Positions 1 to 10,719 of a DNA stretch of 64,000 bases are shown here, in pieces. Origin of the DNA: Aestuariivirga litoralis. Its GTDB lineage: Bacteria > Pseudomonadota > Alphaproteobacteria > Rhizobiales > Aestuariivirgaceae. Position numbers and translations under genes: made by a program. The notes under the pieces were generated by a model. That model did not search any database. It was not told the DNA's origin and saw only the letters and a list, made by a program, of their open reading frames with translations. The stretch lies in assembly GCF_015714715.1 (NCBI RefSeq), contig NZ_WAHS01000002.1, positions 558,001 to 622,000 on the forward strand, given 5' to 3'. The first letter of the stretch is position 1. Each line of letters opens with the position of its first letter.

Positions 1-488
1 ATTTTCGGATGGATGGCACCATTGATCACCAGCATCGGCCCGGATTGTGTGGCATAATCGGGCTTGATGCCGCTCTTGATGAAAGCGTCGCTCTCCATCA
101 CGCCAGCCTTTTGGCCGGCCACATAAAACACCCCATTGGGCTTCATGTGGAAATTGCCCGCGCCATTGCGGCGGTTGATCTTGTGCAGCACCTTTCCGCC
201 TTCAACGTAAAGGCCAACGGGCTTCAGGTCGTTGCCGAACATGCCGCCATTCATGGCAAACCACAACTTTTGTCCCTGCGCTTCCAGCCCGCGCTCAAGG
301 CTGAGGAAACTGCCGTAAGGCTGGCCATTGCCGTCGAGATTAAAGATCGAGATTTTTTCCTTGCGCGTATCGAACGTGCAGACCGTGTAATTCTGCCCGT
401 CACGCGACATGCCTTTGCATTCCGCCGAGGCCGAAGCCGCGAAAGCCAGAGTAAGCAGCGCCGCAACGGCCAGCCGGATCAGTGTCAT
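1..488 (-). CDS. Phosphodiester glycosidase (DUF2233/NAGPA-like) family protein, 3' part cut by window edge
   Basis: The reading frame is open from the ATG at 488 down to the left edge, so the C-terminus is missing; about 162 residues are visible. Residues 1-22 form a signal peptide ending in ASASA, followed by the mature protein starting at EC, so the product is exported. The conserved segments FAMNGGMF, PVGLYVEGGK, FHMKPNGVFY and ATQSGPMLVING are those of the DUF2233/phosphodiester-glycosidase family (YigE- and NAGPA-like), whose substrates in bacteria are mostly unknown. The start codon overlaps the stop of the IalB-family gene upstream (ATGA), so the two are translationally coupled. The family call is firm; the substrate cannot be read from the sequence. 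Confidence 0.85.
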   Translation of the reverse strand, partial: MTLIRLAVAALLTLAFAASASAECKGMSRDGQNYTVCTFDTRKEKISIFNLDGNGQPYGSFLSLERGLEAQGQKLWFAMNGGMFGNDLKPVGLYVEGGKVLHKINRRNGAGNFHMKPNGVFYVAGQKAGVMESDAFIKSGIKPDYATQSGPMLVINGAIHPK

Positions 489-1009
489 TTGCAAGTGGTA
501 TCGATCTTCGCCAGCGCTTGGTCAATGCCAGCGAGGGAATAAGTGTCCACCGTCTGCGTGCCGCGGAAGCTGGTGCCGGCCACGGTAAAGGTGCTGGACT
601 TGGACGTCTTCATCGCCTTCACCACCTTGACTTCGGTGTTGGCATCGGCGGCCCAGGCGGAATCGCCATTGGTATAAAGCTCGAAATTCTGGGCATCGAC
701 CTTGAGGTTCACGATCGAGCTTTCCTTGAAGGCATAGCCTATGTTGGTGGAAATCTGCCCCTTCACTTTCTTGCCCGCAAAATGCGTGATCATGAAATAG
801 GCCGGGTCGCGCTTGGCATTCTTCTTGTCAGATTCGGATTTCTTCGGTGCTGACATCACATAGCACACGGGTGCGCCATCCTGATGATAGGTGAAAGCCT
901 CCCAATCATCGGATTTGCCCAGCGAAACCGGGTCTTCAGCCCGCGCTGCGGTGGAGAAAACGAAACTGGCACAAAGTGCCGTGAAGAGAATTTTTGTCTT
1001 GAACGTCAT
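485..1009 (-). CDS. Invasion-associated locus B (IalB) family periplasmic protein
   Basis: A protein of 174 residues with a signal peptide (MTFKTKILFTALCASFVF, cleavage after AARA) and the body of an IalB-family protein: a WEAFTY..GAPVCYVMS start, a YFMITHF strand, and a C-terminal cysteine (TTCK) that can pair with the Cys of PVCYV. IalB was named in Bartonella, but the family is widespread in free-living Hyphomicrobiales and its biochemical role is unknown. An upstream in-frame start would add seven residues; the ATG at 1009 was chosen because the signal peptide begins there. It is first of a two-gene unit with the phosphodiester glycosidase gene. Confidence 0.85.
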   Translation of the reverse strand: MTFKTKILFTALCASFVFSTAARAEDPVSLGKSDDWEAFTYHQDGAPVCYVMSAPKKSESDKKNAKRDPAYFMITHFAGKKVKGQISTNIGYAFKESSIVNLKVDAQNFELYTNGDSAWAADANTEVKVVKAMKTSKSSTFTVAGTSFRGTQTVDTYSLAGIDQALAKIDTTCK

Positions 1010-1100
1010 GCCCGGTAAATCACACGTCAATTGTTAACAACTTGCCAAATGGATGATCCGCTGTACACACGGAAATCTGGGCTGATTTGGGGCGGCATGC

Positions 1101-1934
1101 ATGAGCGAGAAAACCATACTCATCACCGGTTGTTCGTCCGGCATTGGCTATGCCTGCGCGCATGGGTTAAAAAGCCGGGGCTGGCGCGTCTTCGCCACGG
1201 TACGCAATTTGGGCGACAAGAAGCGCCTGGAGGCCGAAGGCCTTGAAGTTCTGGTGATTGACTATGCTGACAGCGCTTCGCTCAAAGCCGCCGTGAAGGA
1301 CATTTCCAACCGTACAGGCGGCACGCTCTACGCCCTGTTCAACAATGGCGCTTATGGCCAGGTGGGCGCGGTGGAGGATTTGCCCCGCGCCGTGCTGGAG
1401 AAACAATTCGCGTCCAATTTCTTCGGCTGGCATGAATTGGCCACGCTCTGCTTGCCCTTGATGCGCGCGCATGGCACAGGCCGGATCGTGCAATGTTCTT
1501 CGGTGTTGGGCATCGTCGCGATGAAATGGCGCGGCGCCTATAACGCCTCGAAATTCGCTATCGAAGGCCTGAGCGACACAATGCGCCTTGAGCTGCAAGG
1601 CTCCGGCATTTTCGTCTCGACGATTGAGCCCGGCCCCATCCAGTCGCGCTTTGTGGAAAGTGCGATGAAGGCTTTCGAGAGCAACATCGACGAAACCAAA
1701 TCGCATTATACCGAAGCCTATGCCCGCCAGCGCGCGCGTCTGGGGCGCGGCGGTTCAGGCCGCTTCAAGCTTGGCCCGGAAGCCGTTCTGGAAAAGCTGA
1801 TCCATGCGCTGGAAGCCAAACGCCCGCGCGCGCATTATTATGTAACCATCCCCACCCATATCATGGGTGTGGCGCGGCGCATTATGCCGCAGCGGATGCT
1901 GGACTGGTTTGTTGCTAAGATGTCGGACCAATGA
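1101..1934 (+). CDS. Short-chain dehydrogenase/reductase (classical SDR)
   Basis: 277 residues. The N-terminal nucleotide-binding motif TGCSSGIG (residues 8-15), the NNGAYG segment (NNAG-type) and the catalytic YNASK with an upstream serine (SSVLG) define a functional classical SDR of the Rossmann fold. The C-terminal part (PGPIQSRF) resembles the 11-beta-HSD/retinol-dehydrogenase-like SDR subgroup. The substrate is not predictable. The start ATG follows the IalB-family gene on the opposite strand by about 90 bases, so the promoter probably lies in that divergent gap. The last codons overlap the start of the next small membrane-protein gene (ATGA), an operon sign. Confidence 0.88.
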   Translation: MSEKTILITGCSSGIGYACAHGLKSRGWRVFATVRNLGDKKRLEAEGLEVLVIDYADSASLKAAVKDISNRTGGTLYALFNNGAYGQVGAVEDLPRAVLEKQFASNFFGWHELATLCLPLMRAHGTGRIVQCSSVLGIVAMKWRGAYNASKFAIEGLSDTMRLELQGSGIFVSTIEPGPIQSRFVESAMKAFESNIDETKSHYTEAYARQRARLGRGGSGRFKLGPEAVLEKLIHALEAKRPRAHYYVTIPTHIMGVARRIMPQRMLDWFVAKMSDQ

Positions 1935-2119
1935 CCAGCAATCTCATCATCGCCGTAGCCCTCGGTGCCGTCTTCATCGTGCTCGTACTGGGCCTGTTCA
2001 ACATGATGCGCGGCGGCTCAGCCAGCCGCAGCCAGAACCTGATGCGCTGGCGCGTGGGGCTTCAGTTCGCAGCCATCCTGATCGTGCTCGCCATCGTCTG
2101 GCTGCGTAGTAAGTCTTGA
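1931..2119 (+). CDS. Twin-transmembrane HIG1-like small membrane protein
   Basis: Only 62 residues with two hydrophobic helices (about residues 5-25 and 43-58) joined by a basic loop carrying SQNLMRWRVGLQ. This arrangement matches the twin-transmembrane, HIG1-domain-like proteins common in Alphaproteobacteria; eukaryotic HIG1 proteins act in respiratory supercomplex assembly, and bacterial homologues are thought to sit with terminal oxidases, but that is inference here. It overlaps the SDR gene by four bases and is therefore co-translated with it. Confidence 0.75.
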   Translation: MTSNLIIAVALGAVFIVLVLGLFNMMRGGSASRSQNLMRWRVGLQFAAILIVLAIVWLRSKS

Positions 2120-2139
2120 ACTCAGTTTCATTTTAATTT

Positions 2140-2230
2140 CCGTCACCCCTGCGAAGGCAGGGGCCCAGCTTGTTTGACAACGAGCTTGTGAGAAGAAGCT
2201 GGGTTTCCGCCTTCGCGGGAATGACGAACG
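2140..2230. repeat. REP-like palindromic element
   Basis: A long imperfect inverted repeat lies between convergent genes. The left arm CGTCACCCCTGCGAAGGCAG and following GGGCCCAGCTT pair with the right arm AAGCTGGG, then CCGCCTTCGCGGGAATGACG. The core (CGTCA..CC.GCGAAGGC.GGG.CCAGC) is the widespread proteobacterial REP-type sequence often found in intergenic space. Only one copy was seen in this window, so dispersal in the genome is presumed. It may also act as a bidirectional terminator for the converging genes. Confidence 0.7.
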
Positions 2231-2248
2231 GGTGGGGAGGTGCGAGAA

Positions 2249-3133
2249 CTAAGCCCGGTTCACAATCAGCACCGCACCCGCGCACACGGCCATGCCGATC
2301 AGCTGAACCAGCGTCAGCGTTTCGCCGAACAACACAAACGTCATCAGTGATGACACCGCAGGCACCAGGAAGATCAGCCCCGACACGCGGCTCACTTCGC
2401 CCTGGTTGATCAGCATCATCAGCAGCAGGATTGAAATCACCGAAAGCACCAGCACGGCCCAGGCCAGTGCCGTCCATGCTTCCACGCTGTGATCGAACAT
2501 GAAATCGCCCAGCAGCAGCGAGATCACCAAAGTGACAAGACTGGCCCCCACATATTGCCACACACCACCGGTGGCCAAAGGAATGTGGCTGGCGAATTTC
2601 TTCTGATAGACCGAGCCCAGCGAAATCGCACAAGCGCCAAACACCGAAAGCCCAGCTGTCAGCGGCGTGATCCCGCCCAGATGTGCGAATTGCAGCTTCG
2701 GCGCGATCACCAGCACGATGCCGATCAATCCCACCAACAGGCCCAGCCAATGCTTAGGTGCCAGCTTTTCGCCCAGCATCCAGCTGGCGAGAAAACTAGT
2801 CAGCAGCGGTTGCAACCCCACAATCAAGGCCGACACACCGGCCGGCAAGCCATTGGCCACCGCCCAGTAAATTGGCGCTAGATAAAGCCCATGCAGCAAG
2901 GCCCCCGCCACAAAGGCATGAAATACCCCTCGCGCATTGGGCCAAGCAGCGCGCTGCACCAGTGCGAGCCCCAGCATGAACAATCCGGCCAGCGGAAACC
3001 GCAGTGCCAGAAACCACACGGGCGCCACATGCCCGGCTGAAAGCCTGGCCACCACAAAGCCCGTCGCCCACAGCACGACGAACACAGCCGGCGCGGAGCT
3101 GACAACAAGAGACTTGGCAGATGCGGAAGTCAT
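2249..3133 (-). CDS. EamA/DMT-family transporter
   Basis: About 294 residues with ten hydrophobic segments arranged as two five-helix EamA repeats, the second containing the typical SVYQKKFA.H and a LFGETLT..QLIGM end. Drug/metabolite-superfamily exporters of this type move amino acids or metabolites across the inner membrane; the substrate is unknown. The ATG at 3133 was preferred to an upstream in-frame TTG. The gene diverges from the YihY-family gene with only about 15 bases between the starts, so the promoters of both must overlap the partner's 5' end. Confidence 0.85.
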   Translation of the reverse strand: MTSASAKSLVVSSAPAVFVVLWATGFVVARLSAGHVAPVWFLALRFPLAGLFMLGLALVQRAAWPNARGVFHAFVAGALLHGLYLAPIYWAVANGLPAGVSALIVGLQPLLTSFLASWMLGEKLAPKHWLGLLVGLIGIVLVIAPKLQFAHLGGITPLTAGLSVFGACAISLGSVYQKKFASHIPLATGGVWQYVGASLVTLVISLLLGDFMFDHSVEAWTALAWAVLVLSVISILLLMMLINQGEVSRVSGLIFLVPAVSSLMTFVLFGETLTLVQLIGMAVCAGAVLIVNRA

Positions 3134-3148
3134 GGGCAAATAGAGCCT

Positions 3149-4018
3149 ATGGATCAGGTGAAGCCGTCGCTCTTGACACTCTTTGGCGAGGCGCTCAAGC
3201 GGCTGTTTGCGGATGAGGCCATTCCTCTGGCGGGCAACTTCACCTTCCGCATGATCTTCTCGCTGTTTCCTTTTTTGATCTTCGCCACCAGTCTTGCGGG
3301 CTTTTTCGGCAGCGAGGATCTTGTCAGCACCATCGTGAATTTTCTTCTGGGCGTGGCGCCGGAGGATTTGGTCAAACCCTTCGCGGGCGAAATCCGCTCG
3401 ATCCTCACCGTGCCCCGCACCGGGCTTCTAAGTCTCGCGGCCTTGCTCACCATCTGGAGCGCCATGGGCGGCGTGGATTCGGTGCGCATCGGCCTCAACC
3501 GCGCTTACGGCGTCACCGAAACCCGCCCCGTTTGGCTGATCCTGCTGATCGATGTGATTTTCGTGATCGGCGGTGCAGTCTGGATGCTGGCTTTCTCCGG
3601 CCTTCTGGTGGTGATCCCGGCGCTGGACCAATTCATCAACACCTACGCCCCGCAATGGCAGATCCATTTCAACACCCTGGAACCCATCCGCGTGCCTCTG
3701 GCTGTGCTCATCCTGCTGTTCGGCCTATTGGTCGCGCATCGCTTCCTGCCCAACCGCATCCTGGTGCGCCGCGATGTGCTCCCCGGCATCCTGACCACTG
3801 TCGTGGTCTGGGTCGCAATCACCGCGGGCTTCGGCTGGTACTTGCAGCACTTCAACAGTTTCGCCTCAACCTATGCCTCGCTGTCCGGCCTGTTTGCCAC
3901 GATGTTCCTGATCTACCAGGCCGGCCTGGCGTTGATCTTCGGCGGCGAGGTGAACCGCGTGCTGATGATCTACCGCGAACAGCGCAAGGCGGAAGAAACC
4001 GCGCACGAAACGGACTAG
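3149..4018 (+). CDS. YihY/virulence factor BrkB family inner-membrane protein
   Basis: 289 residues, with about six membrane helices and the conserved YihY features FRMIFSLFPFLIF near the N-terminus, TIWSAMGGVDSVRIGLNRAYG in the middle, and YASLSGLFATMFLIY near the end. Once annotated as RNase BN or BrkB, the family is now regarded as transporters of unknown cargo. Length is normal. The following 195 bases to rplU contain no gene and presumably hold the ribosomal-protein promoter. Confidence 0.88.
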   Translation: MDQVKPSLLTLFGEALKRLFADEAIPLAGNFTFRMIFSLFPFLIFATSLAGFFGSEDLVSTIVNFLLGVAPEDLVKPFAGEIRSILTVPRTGLLSLAALLTIWSAMGGVDSVRIGLNRAYGVTETRPVWLILLIDVIFVIGGAVWMLAFSGLLVVIPALDQFINTYAPQWQIHFNTLEPIRVPLAVLILLFGLLVAHRFLPNRILVRRDVLPGILTTVVVWVAITAGFGWYLQHFNSFASTYASLSGLFATMFLIYQAGLALIFGGEVNRVLMIYREQRKAEETAHETD

Positions 4019-4213
4019 TTTTCGGGCCTGAAACGCTTGACTTTTTGCCCTTAATCGCTCAGAGGAACCCAGCCTTCTGACGGGAAACCCTGTCTGGAGG
4101 GTCAATGCGCTGCCCGAGGGCAACCCAAACAGCTTTGGCTGATTTGAAAAAGACCTCTTCTTTCATGGGCTTGGAAGAGGCTCCACAGGGCGCGGGAAAC
4201 AGGACGTAAGATT

Positions 4214-4876
4214 ATGTACGCAGTTATCAAGACTGGCGGCAAGCAGTATAAAGTTGCCGCAAACGACAAGATTTTGATCGAGAAGCTCGAAGGCGCAGCT
4301 GGCGATCAGGTTGAATTCACCGAAGTGCTGATGGTCGGCAACGGTGCGGATGTTGCCATTGGCGCGCCGCTGGTTGCTGGTGCCACTGTTGTGGCCGAGA
4401 TCGAAAAGCAGGGCCATGGCCCGCATTTGATCATCTTCAAGAAGCGCCGCCGCAAGCATTATCGCCGCCGCAACGGCCACCGCCAGGACCTGACTTCGGT
4501 GACGATCACTGAAATCCTCACCGGTGGTGCCAAACCCGCTGCGAAAGCCAAGTCTGCCAAGCCAGTTGCTGCTGAAGGCGCTGCCCCCAAGGCCGCCGCC
4601 AAGCCGAAAAAGGCTGAAGCTGCTGAAGGTGGCGACGACATTTCGCTGATCGGCGGCATTGGCCCGAAGATCCGCAAGGAACTGGCGGCCATGGGCATCA
4701 CGACTTATGCTCAGATCGCTGCCTGGACGCCGGAAGACGTCACGCGCATCGAAACCGAAATCAAGCAGGCTGGCCGTGTTGGCCGCGAAGAATGGATTGA
4801 ACAGGCCAAGGAATTGATGGCCGGCAAGCCACCGCGCGCCAAAACCGACAAAGCCCGCGCCAAGGACAAGGAGTAA
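4214..4876 (+). CDS. rplU: 50S ribosomal protein L21 with C-terminal helix-hairpin-helix extension
   Basis: Residues 1-103 are a complete L21 ([31 protein letters not shown]), which binds 23S rRNA in the large subunit. After an Ala/Lys/Pro-rich linker (104-138), residues 141-205 form an additional domain: [20 protein letters not shown] then [16 protein letters not shown]. This is a helix-hairpin-helix of the type also found at the C-terminus of some NuoE-like proteins. Typical L21 is about 100-140 residues; this one is 220. rpmA follows five bases later, the usual rplU-rpmA operon. Confidence 0.97.
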   Translation: MYAVIKTGGKQYKVAANDKILIEKLEGAAGDQVEFTEVLMVGNGADVAIGAPLVAGATVVAEIEKQGHGPHLIIFKKRRRKHYRRRNGHRQDLTSVTITEILTGGAKPAAKAKSAKPVAAEGAAPKAAAKPKKAEAAEGGDDISLIGGIGPKIRKELAAMGITTYAQIAAWTPEDVTRIETEIKQAGRVGREEWIEQAKELMAGKPPRAKTDKARAKDKE

Positions 4877-4881
4877 GACCC

Positions 4882-5148
4882 ATGGCACATAAAAAAGCTG
4901 GTGGCTCGTCCCGTAACGGCCGCGACTCTGCAGGCCGCCGCTTGGGCGTCAAAACTTTTGGCGGCGAATCTGTGATCGCCGGCAACATTATTATCCGCCA
5001 GCGCGGCACGAAAGTGCACGCGGGCGCTGGCGTTGGCATGGGCAAGGATCACACTTTGTTCGCCAAAGTTGCAGGCACCGTTGAGTTCCGTGGCACGAAA
5101 AATGGCCGCCAACTCGTATCGGTTGTACCGGCAAAGGCCGCTGAATAA
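4882..5148 (+). CDS. rpmA: 50S ribosomal protein L27
   Basis: 88 residues with the diagnostic N-terminus [20 protein letters not shown], followed by LGVKTFGGE and [21 protein letters not shown]27 reaches into the peptidyl-transferase centre with its N-terminal tail. No cleavable Firmicutes-type leader is present, as expected for a proteobacterium. It is the last gene of the rplU-rpmA unit, and a strong hairpin follows about 50 bases downstream. Confidence 0.98.
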   Translation: MAHKKAGGSSRNGRDSAGRRLGVKTFGGESVIAGNIIIRQRGTKVHAGAGVGMGKDHTLFAKVAGTVEFRGTKNGRQLVSVVPAKAAE

Positions 5149-5197
5149 ATATGGCAGTGACATAGCTGCCGCCCATCGGGTCCGGCAGTTCAGATTG

Positions 5198-5232
5198 AAC
5201 GGAGAGATGGGAAACCACCTCTCCGTTTTTTC
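5198..5232 (+). terminator. Rho-independent terminator after rpmA
   Basis: AACGGAGAG and CTCTCCGTT form a nine-pair stem around a 12-base loop, followed directly by a T-run. It ends the rplU-rpmA transcript just before the acetyltransferase gene. Confidence 0.88.
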
Positions 5233-5247
5233 ATTTGGAATGCCATC

Positions 5248-5796
5248 ATGGAACTCGAAACAAGACGATTGCTGCTTCGCCCCCTGAGAGATGACGATGC
5301 ACTGGCGATGGTGCAGGCGCTGAACAACATCAACGTCTCGCGCAACCTGGCCAAGGTGCCGTTTCCCTATACTTTGGCCGATGCCGAAGGCTTCATCAAA
5401 GCCCAGCGCAGCTTTGATCCGCGCTCAGAAGTCTGCGCTATCGCCTTCAAGGCGGCTCCTGATGAGCTGATTGGCGTGGTCTCGTACGTGTATGGGGCAG
5501 ATGCCCGCGTGGAATTCGGCTACTGGCTGCGCGAATGCTGCTGGCATATGGGCCTGATGAGCGAGGCGGCCTTTGCCCTGGTGCATCACGCCTTCACCGC
5601 TGGTGGCGTTGAGGCGCTGCATGCCGGCTATCACGCCGACAACCTGCGCTCAGGCCGCGTGCTGCGCGGCCTGGGCTTTGAGGAAATCGGCAGCTACGCC
5701 GCCTTCGGCCTGGCCCAGAACAAGCATGTGCCGGCGATGCGGTTGAGGCTCACCGCCGCCAGCTGGTTCACCCAAAAAGAAGGCCGCGCAGCATGA
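5248..5796 (+). CDS. GNAT-family N-acetyltransferase (RimJ/RimL type)
   Basis: 182 residues beginning ETRRLLLRPLRDDDA, the standard opening of RimJ/RimL-like acetyltransferases. The strand VEFGYWLRECCWHMGLMSEA and the C-terminal HADNLRSGRVLRGLGFEEIG supply the acetyl-CoA-binding region and the N-x-S-x-x-x-L-x-x-x-GF motif. The substrate could be a ribosomal protein N-terminus or a small molecule. A GNAT gene between rpmA and obgE is a familiar arrangement in Hyphomicrobiales. The last codons lie inside a terminator hairpin that serves the convergent gene. Confidence 0.9.
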   Translation: MELETRRLLLRPLRDDDALAMVQALNNINVSRNLAKVPFPYTLADAEGFIKAQRSFDPRSEVCAIAFKAAPDELIGVVSYVYGADARVEFGYWLRECCWHMGLMSEAAFALVHHAFTAGGVEALHAGYHADNLRSGRVLRGLGFEEIGSYAAFGLAQNKHVPAMRLRLTAASWFTQKEGRAA

Positions 5797-5806
5797 CTGC
5801 GCGGCC
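5782..5806 (-). terminator. Terminator hairpin of the lytic transglycosylase gene, inside the 3' end of the GNAT gene
   Basis: GGCCGCGCA and TGCGCGGCC form a perfect nine-pair stem with a seven-base loop. Read on the minus strand it is followed by TTCTTTTTG, so it should stop the transcript coming from the convergent gene. The GNAT stop codon lies in the loop. Confidence 0.72.
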
Positions 5807-5830
5807 GGAGACGTGGAAATGGCTGTAAGC

Positions 5831-6325
5831 TTAGAATACCATGGCCACGTAACGCGGAACGATACTCTTGCGGCCGAGGCCACCATTATGCTTCGAAGCG
5901 GCCATGCGCAGATTGCCATGCGACGACTTCACTGCCATCGACAGGTAACGCAAGCCGTACTGAACGTTGGTGGCCGGGTTGTAGAGGCCCGAACACGAGC
6001 CCGAATAGCCGATGCCGCGCGCCGTCTGGCACTTCAGCTGGAACACACCGATTTCGCCGGCACCGCCGGTCACACGGGGGTTGTAGTTCGATTCAACCTT
6101 GGCAATGCGCAGCGCAAACCAGGTCGGAACGCCATAACGCGGGGCCTGCGACTTGATCATGCTGACCACCGAATTGCGCGTAGCCTGGCTCACCTGCGGC
6201 ATGCGGGCGGCGTGGGCGTGATGCTTCTTGTGTTGCGAATGTTTGGCGGCGGCTTGAGCGCCGGTGGCCAACATGCCGAAAGACAGAGCCGCAACGGCCA
6301 GCGAAATCGTGAGAGTAGTTTTCAT
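5831..6325 (-). CDS. Small secreted lytic transglycosylase (SLT domain)
   Basis: 164 residues. A signal peptide (residues 1-26, ending GAQA) is followed by a His/Lys-rich stretch (HSQHKKHHAHAA) and then an SLT-type fold: the catalytic glutamate E78 in ALRIAKVESNYNP, the GEIGVFQLK segment in place of the usual GLMQ, two cysteines (CQTARG.., CSGLY), and ASKHNGG in place of AYNGG. It should cleave glycan strands of peptidoglycan in the periplasm. It is much shorter than MltC/Slt proteins and consists of little more than the catalytic domain. An imperfect CtrA-type box lies about 150 bases upstream. Confidence 0.88.
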   Translation of the reverse strand: MKTTLTISLAVAALSFGMLATGAQAAAKHSQHKKHHAHAARMPQVSQATRNSVVSMIKSQAPRYGVPTWFALRIAKVESNYNPRVTGGAGEIGVFQLKCQTARGIGYSGSCSGLYNPATNVQYGLRYLSMAVKSSHGNLRMAASKHNGGLGRKSIVPRYVAMVF

Positions 6326-6473
6326 GTATAAATTCCTTTCGTGGTTTCAGACAGTTCTAGCGGCACAGCTGGACCTCGTGCCCAGTTGCGTTCCCACAAG
6401 ACCGCCGATGTCCGGGAGGAAGGCCCGTAAACGGGGCAAATGTGTCCATAATAAGTTGGTTCCAAAATGGCCT

Positions 6474-6488
6474 TTAACCATTTCTTTA
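6474..6488. promoter_or_regulatory. Possible CtrA-binding site (7 of 8 positions)
   Basis: TTAACCATTTCTTTA matches TTAA-N7-TTAA at seven of eight positions, and its left half continues as TTAACCAT, the form typical of CtrA sites. It sits in the 324-base gap between the divergent lytic transglycosylase gene and obgE, about 150 bases from each. The rest of the gap shows no reading frame of note. Confidence 0.4.
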
Positions 6489-6595
6489 CCATTCTGCGGC
6501 AGCCGCATCCGCAAATCGACTATCCTAGACAAAGGAATAAAAAGCTATCTCTATTGCTTAAAAGCATTGCAATGGAATCTCATCCCTGCTGCTAA

Positions 6596-8798
<2,203 letters not shown>

Positions 8799-8802
<4 letters not shown>

Positions 8803-10055
8803 CAGTTCAAGATATCTCTAATCTTGGAACAAAAGCACGGAGAGCCGCCAAGGATTTGTCGCTGGCCTCAACCGAGCAGAAGAATACAGCCCTGCGCGCC
8901 ATGGCGCAGCACATTCGCGCAGACGCAAAAACCATTCTGGCTGCCAATGCCAAAGACCTGAATGCCGCCAAATCCAAGGATTTGAAATCGTCCTTCGTCG
9001 ATCGCCTCACTTTGACTGACGCCCGCATCGAAGCCATGGCCACCGGCCTAGAGGAAATCGCGGCACTCAAAGACCCTGTCGGCCGCGTACAGGACAAATG
9101 GACCCGCCCCAATGGCATGGAGATCAGTCGCGTCGCTGTGCCCATCGGCGTGATCGGCATCATCTATGAAAGCCGCCCCAATGTGACCGCTGATGCCGGA
9201 GGCCTGTGCCTCAAATCCGGCAACGCCGCCATCCTGCGCGGCGGCTCCGATGGATTTGAATCATCCAAGGCCATCATCACCGCCTTGCGCGCTGGGCTGA
9301 AGGAAGTAGGCTTGAACGAAGACGCGATCCAGATGGTCGAAACCACCGACCGCGCCGCCGTGGGTGAAATGTTGACCGGCCTCGGCGGCACAATCGATCT
9401 GATCGTGCCGCGCGGCGGCAAAAGCCTCGTCGCCCGCGTGCAGGCCGAAGCCCGCGTCCCCGTGTTCAGCCACCTCGAAGGCATCTGCCATGTCTATGTC
9501 GACAAGGCGGCCGATCTCGAAATGGCCAAAGCCATCGTGCTCAATGCCAAGATGCGCCGCACCGGCGTGTGTGGTTCGGCCGAAACCATCCTGATTGACC
9601 GCGCCGCTGCGGCCCAGGATTTGAAGCTGATCCTGCGCACCTTGATTGATGCCGGCTGCGAAGTGCGCGGCGACGCCGAAACGCAAGCCGCCGACAAGGC
9701 TGTGAAACCCGCCTCGGAAGAAGACTGGTCTACCGAATATCTCGATGCCATCGTCTCGGTGAAAGTGGTGGACGGCGTGGACTCAGCCATCGCACACATT
9801 GCCAAATACGGCTCACGACACACGGACTCGATCATCACCGCCGACAGCGCCACTGCCGAGAAGTTCCTGCGCGAAGTGGATAGCGCCATCGTGCTGCACA
9901 ATGCCTCGACGCAATTTGCCGATGGCGGCGAGTTCGGCTTCGGGGCGGAAATCGGCATTGCCACCGGCAAAATGCATGCGCGCGGTCCCGTAGGCGTCGA
10001 TCAGCTCACCACCTTCAAATATCAGATCCGCGGCACCGGGCAGACGAGGCCCTGA
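8799..10055 (+). CDS. proA: Gamma-glutamyl phosphate reductase
   Basis: 418 residues, normal length. The aldehyde-dehydrogenase-fold signature regions are present: [20 protein letters not shown], the LPRGGK-type segment [10 protein letters not shown], the catalytic cysteine in [16 protein letters not shown], and [13 protein letters not shown] near the end. It reduces gamma-glutamyl phosphate to glutamate semialdehyde with NADPH. Its start overlaps the end of proB (ATGA), giving stoichiometric expression of the two proline enzymes. Confidence 0.98.
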
Positions 10056-10672
10056 TGCTGAAGCTGCCGCCCCACGGCCCCCAACAGCGCATCGGCCTTT
10101 TTGGCGGCTCCTTCAATCCGGCCCATGAGGGACATAGACAGGTTGCCCTCTATGCCATGAAGCGGCTGCAGCTGGATTGGGTCTGGTGGCTAGTCTCGCC
10201 GCAAAACCCGCTGAAGAGCAGCGCTGAAACCAGCGACTATGCCGAACGCATGGCACTCACCAAATTCATGGCCAACCATCCGCGCTTCGTGGTCACCGAT
10301 ATCGAAAAGCAGATCGGCAGCCGCTACACGGCGGAAACCCTGCGCGTGTTGAAACAGCATTCAGACGCCGAGTTCATTTGGATCATGGGCGCTGACAGCC
10401 TGGGCAGCCTGAGCCGCTGGTATCAATGGACCGAGATCATGGGCGATATGCAGATCGCCGTTCTGGCGAGGCCTGGCTATTCCATCCGGGCCTTGAGCTC
10501 CAAAGCCGCTATCCGCTATCAGCACAAGCGCATCCCCGGAGACCGTCCCCAGGCGCTGGGTTCTAAGGCCCCGCCGCGTTGGGTTTTCATCTCCATGCCG
10601 CTGCGCAAGGAAAGCTCCACGGCGCTGCGGGCCGTCGCAAAACCGTTTCATGCTGCTTCCAAATTTTGGTAG
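10055..10672 (+). CDS. nadD: Nicotinate-nucleotide adenylyltransferase
   Basis: 205 residues. The nucleotidyltransferase motif GGSFNPAHEGHR near residue 18 and the C-terminal ESSTALR (the SSTxxR motif) are intact. The enzyme makes nicotinate adenine dinucleotide from nicotinate mononucleotide and ATP. The start overlaps the proA stop by one base (TGATG). Its position between proA and rsfS is the canonical order in Hyphomicrobiales. Confidence 0.95.
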   Translation: MLKLPPHGPQQRIGLFGGSFNPAHEGHRQVALYAMKRLQLDWVWWLVSPQNPLKSSAETSDYAERMALTKFMANHPRFVVTDIEKQIGSRYTAETLRVLKQHSDAEFIWIMGADSLGSLSRWYQWTEIMGDMQIAVLARPGYSIRALSSKAAIRYQHKRIPGDRPQALGSKAPPRWVFISMPLRKESSTALRAVAKPFHAASKFW

Positions 10673-10719
10673 TATGAGTCGATATCAGAAAAGGAATTGA
10701 CCCCCTGAGCAAGAAACCC

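Noticed and set aside
2133-2750. 205-residue frame on the minus strand overlapping the EamA gene end and the palindrome
   Set aside because: Wrong frame relative to the transporter; it reads through the repeat element.
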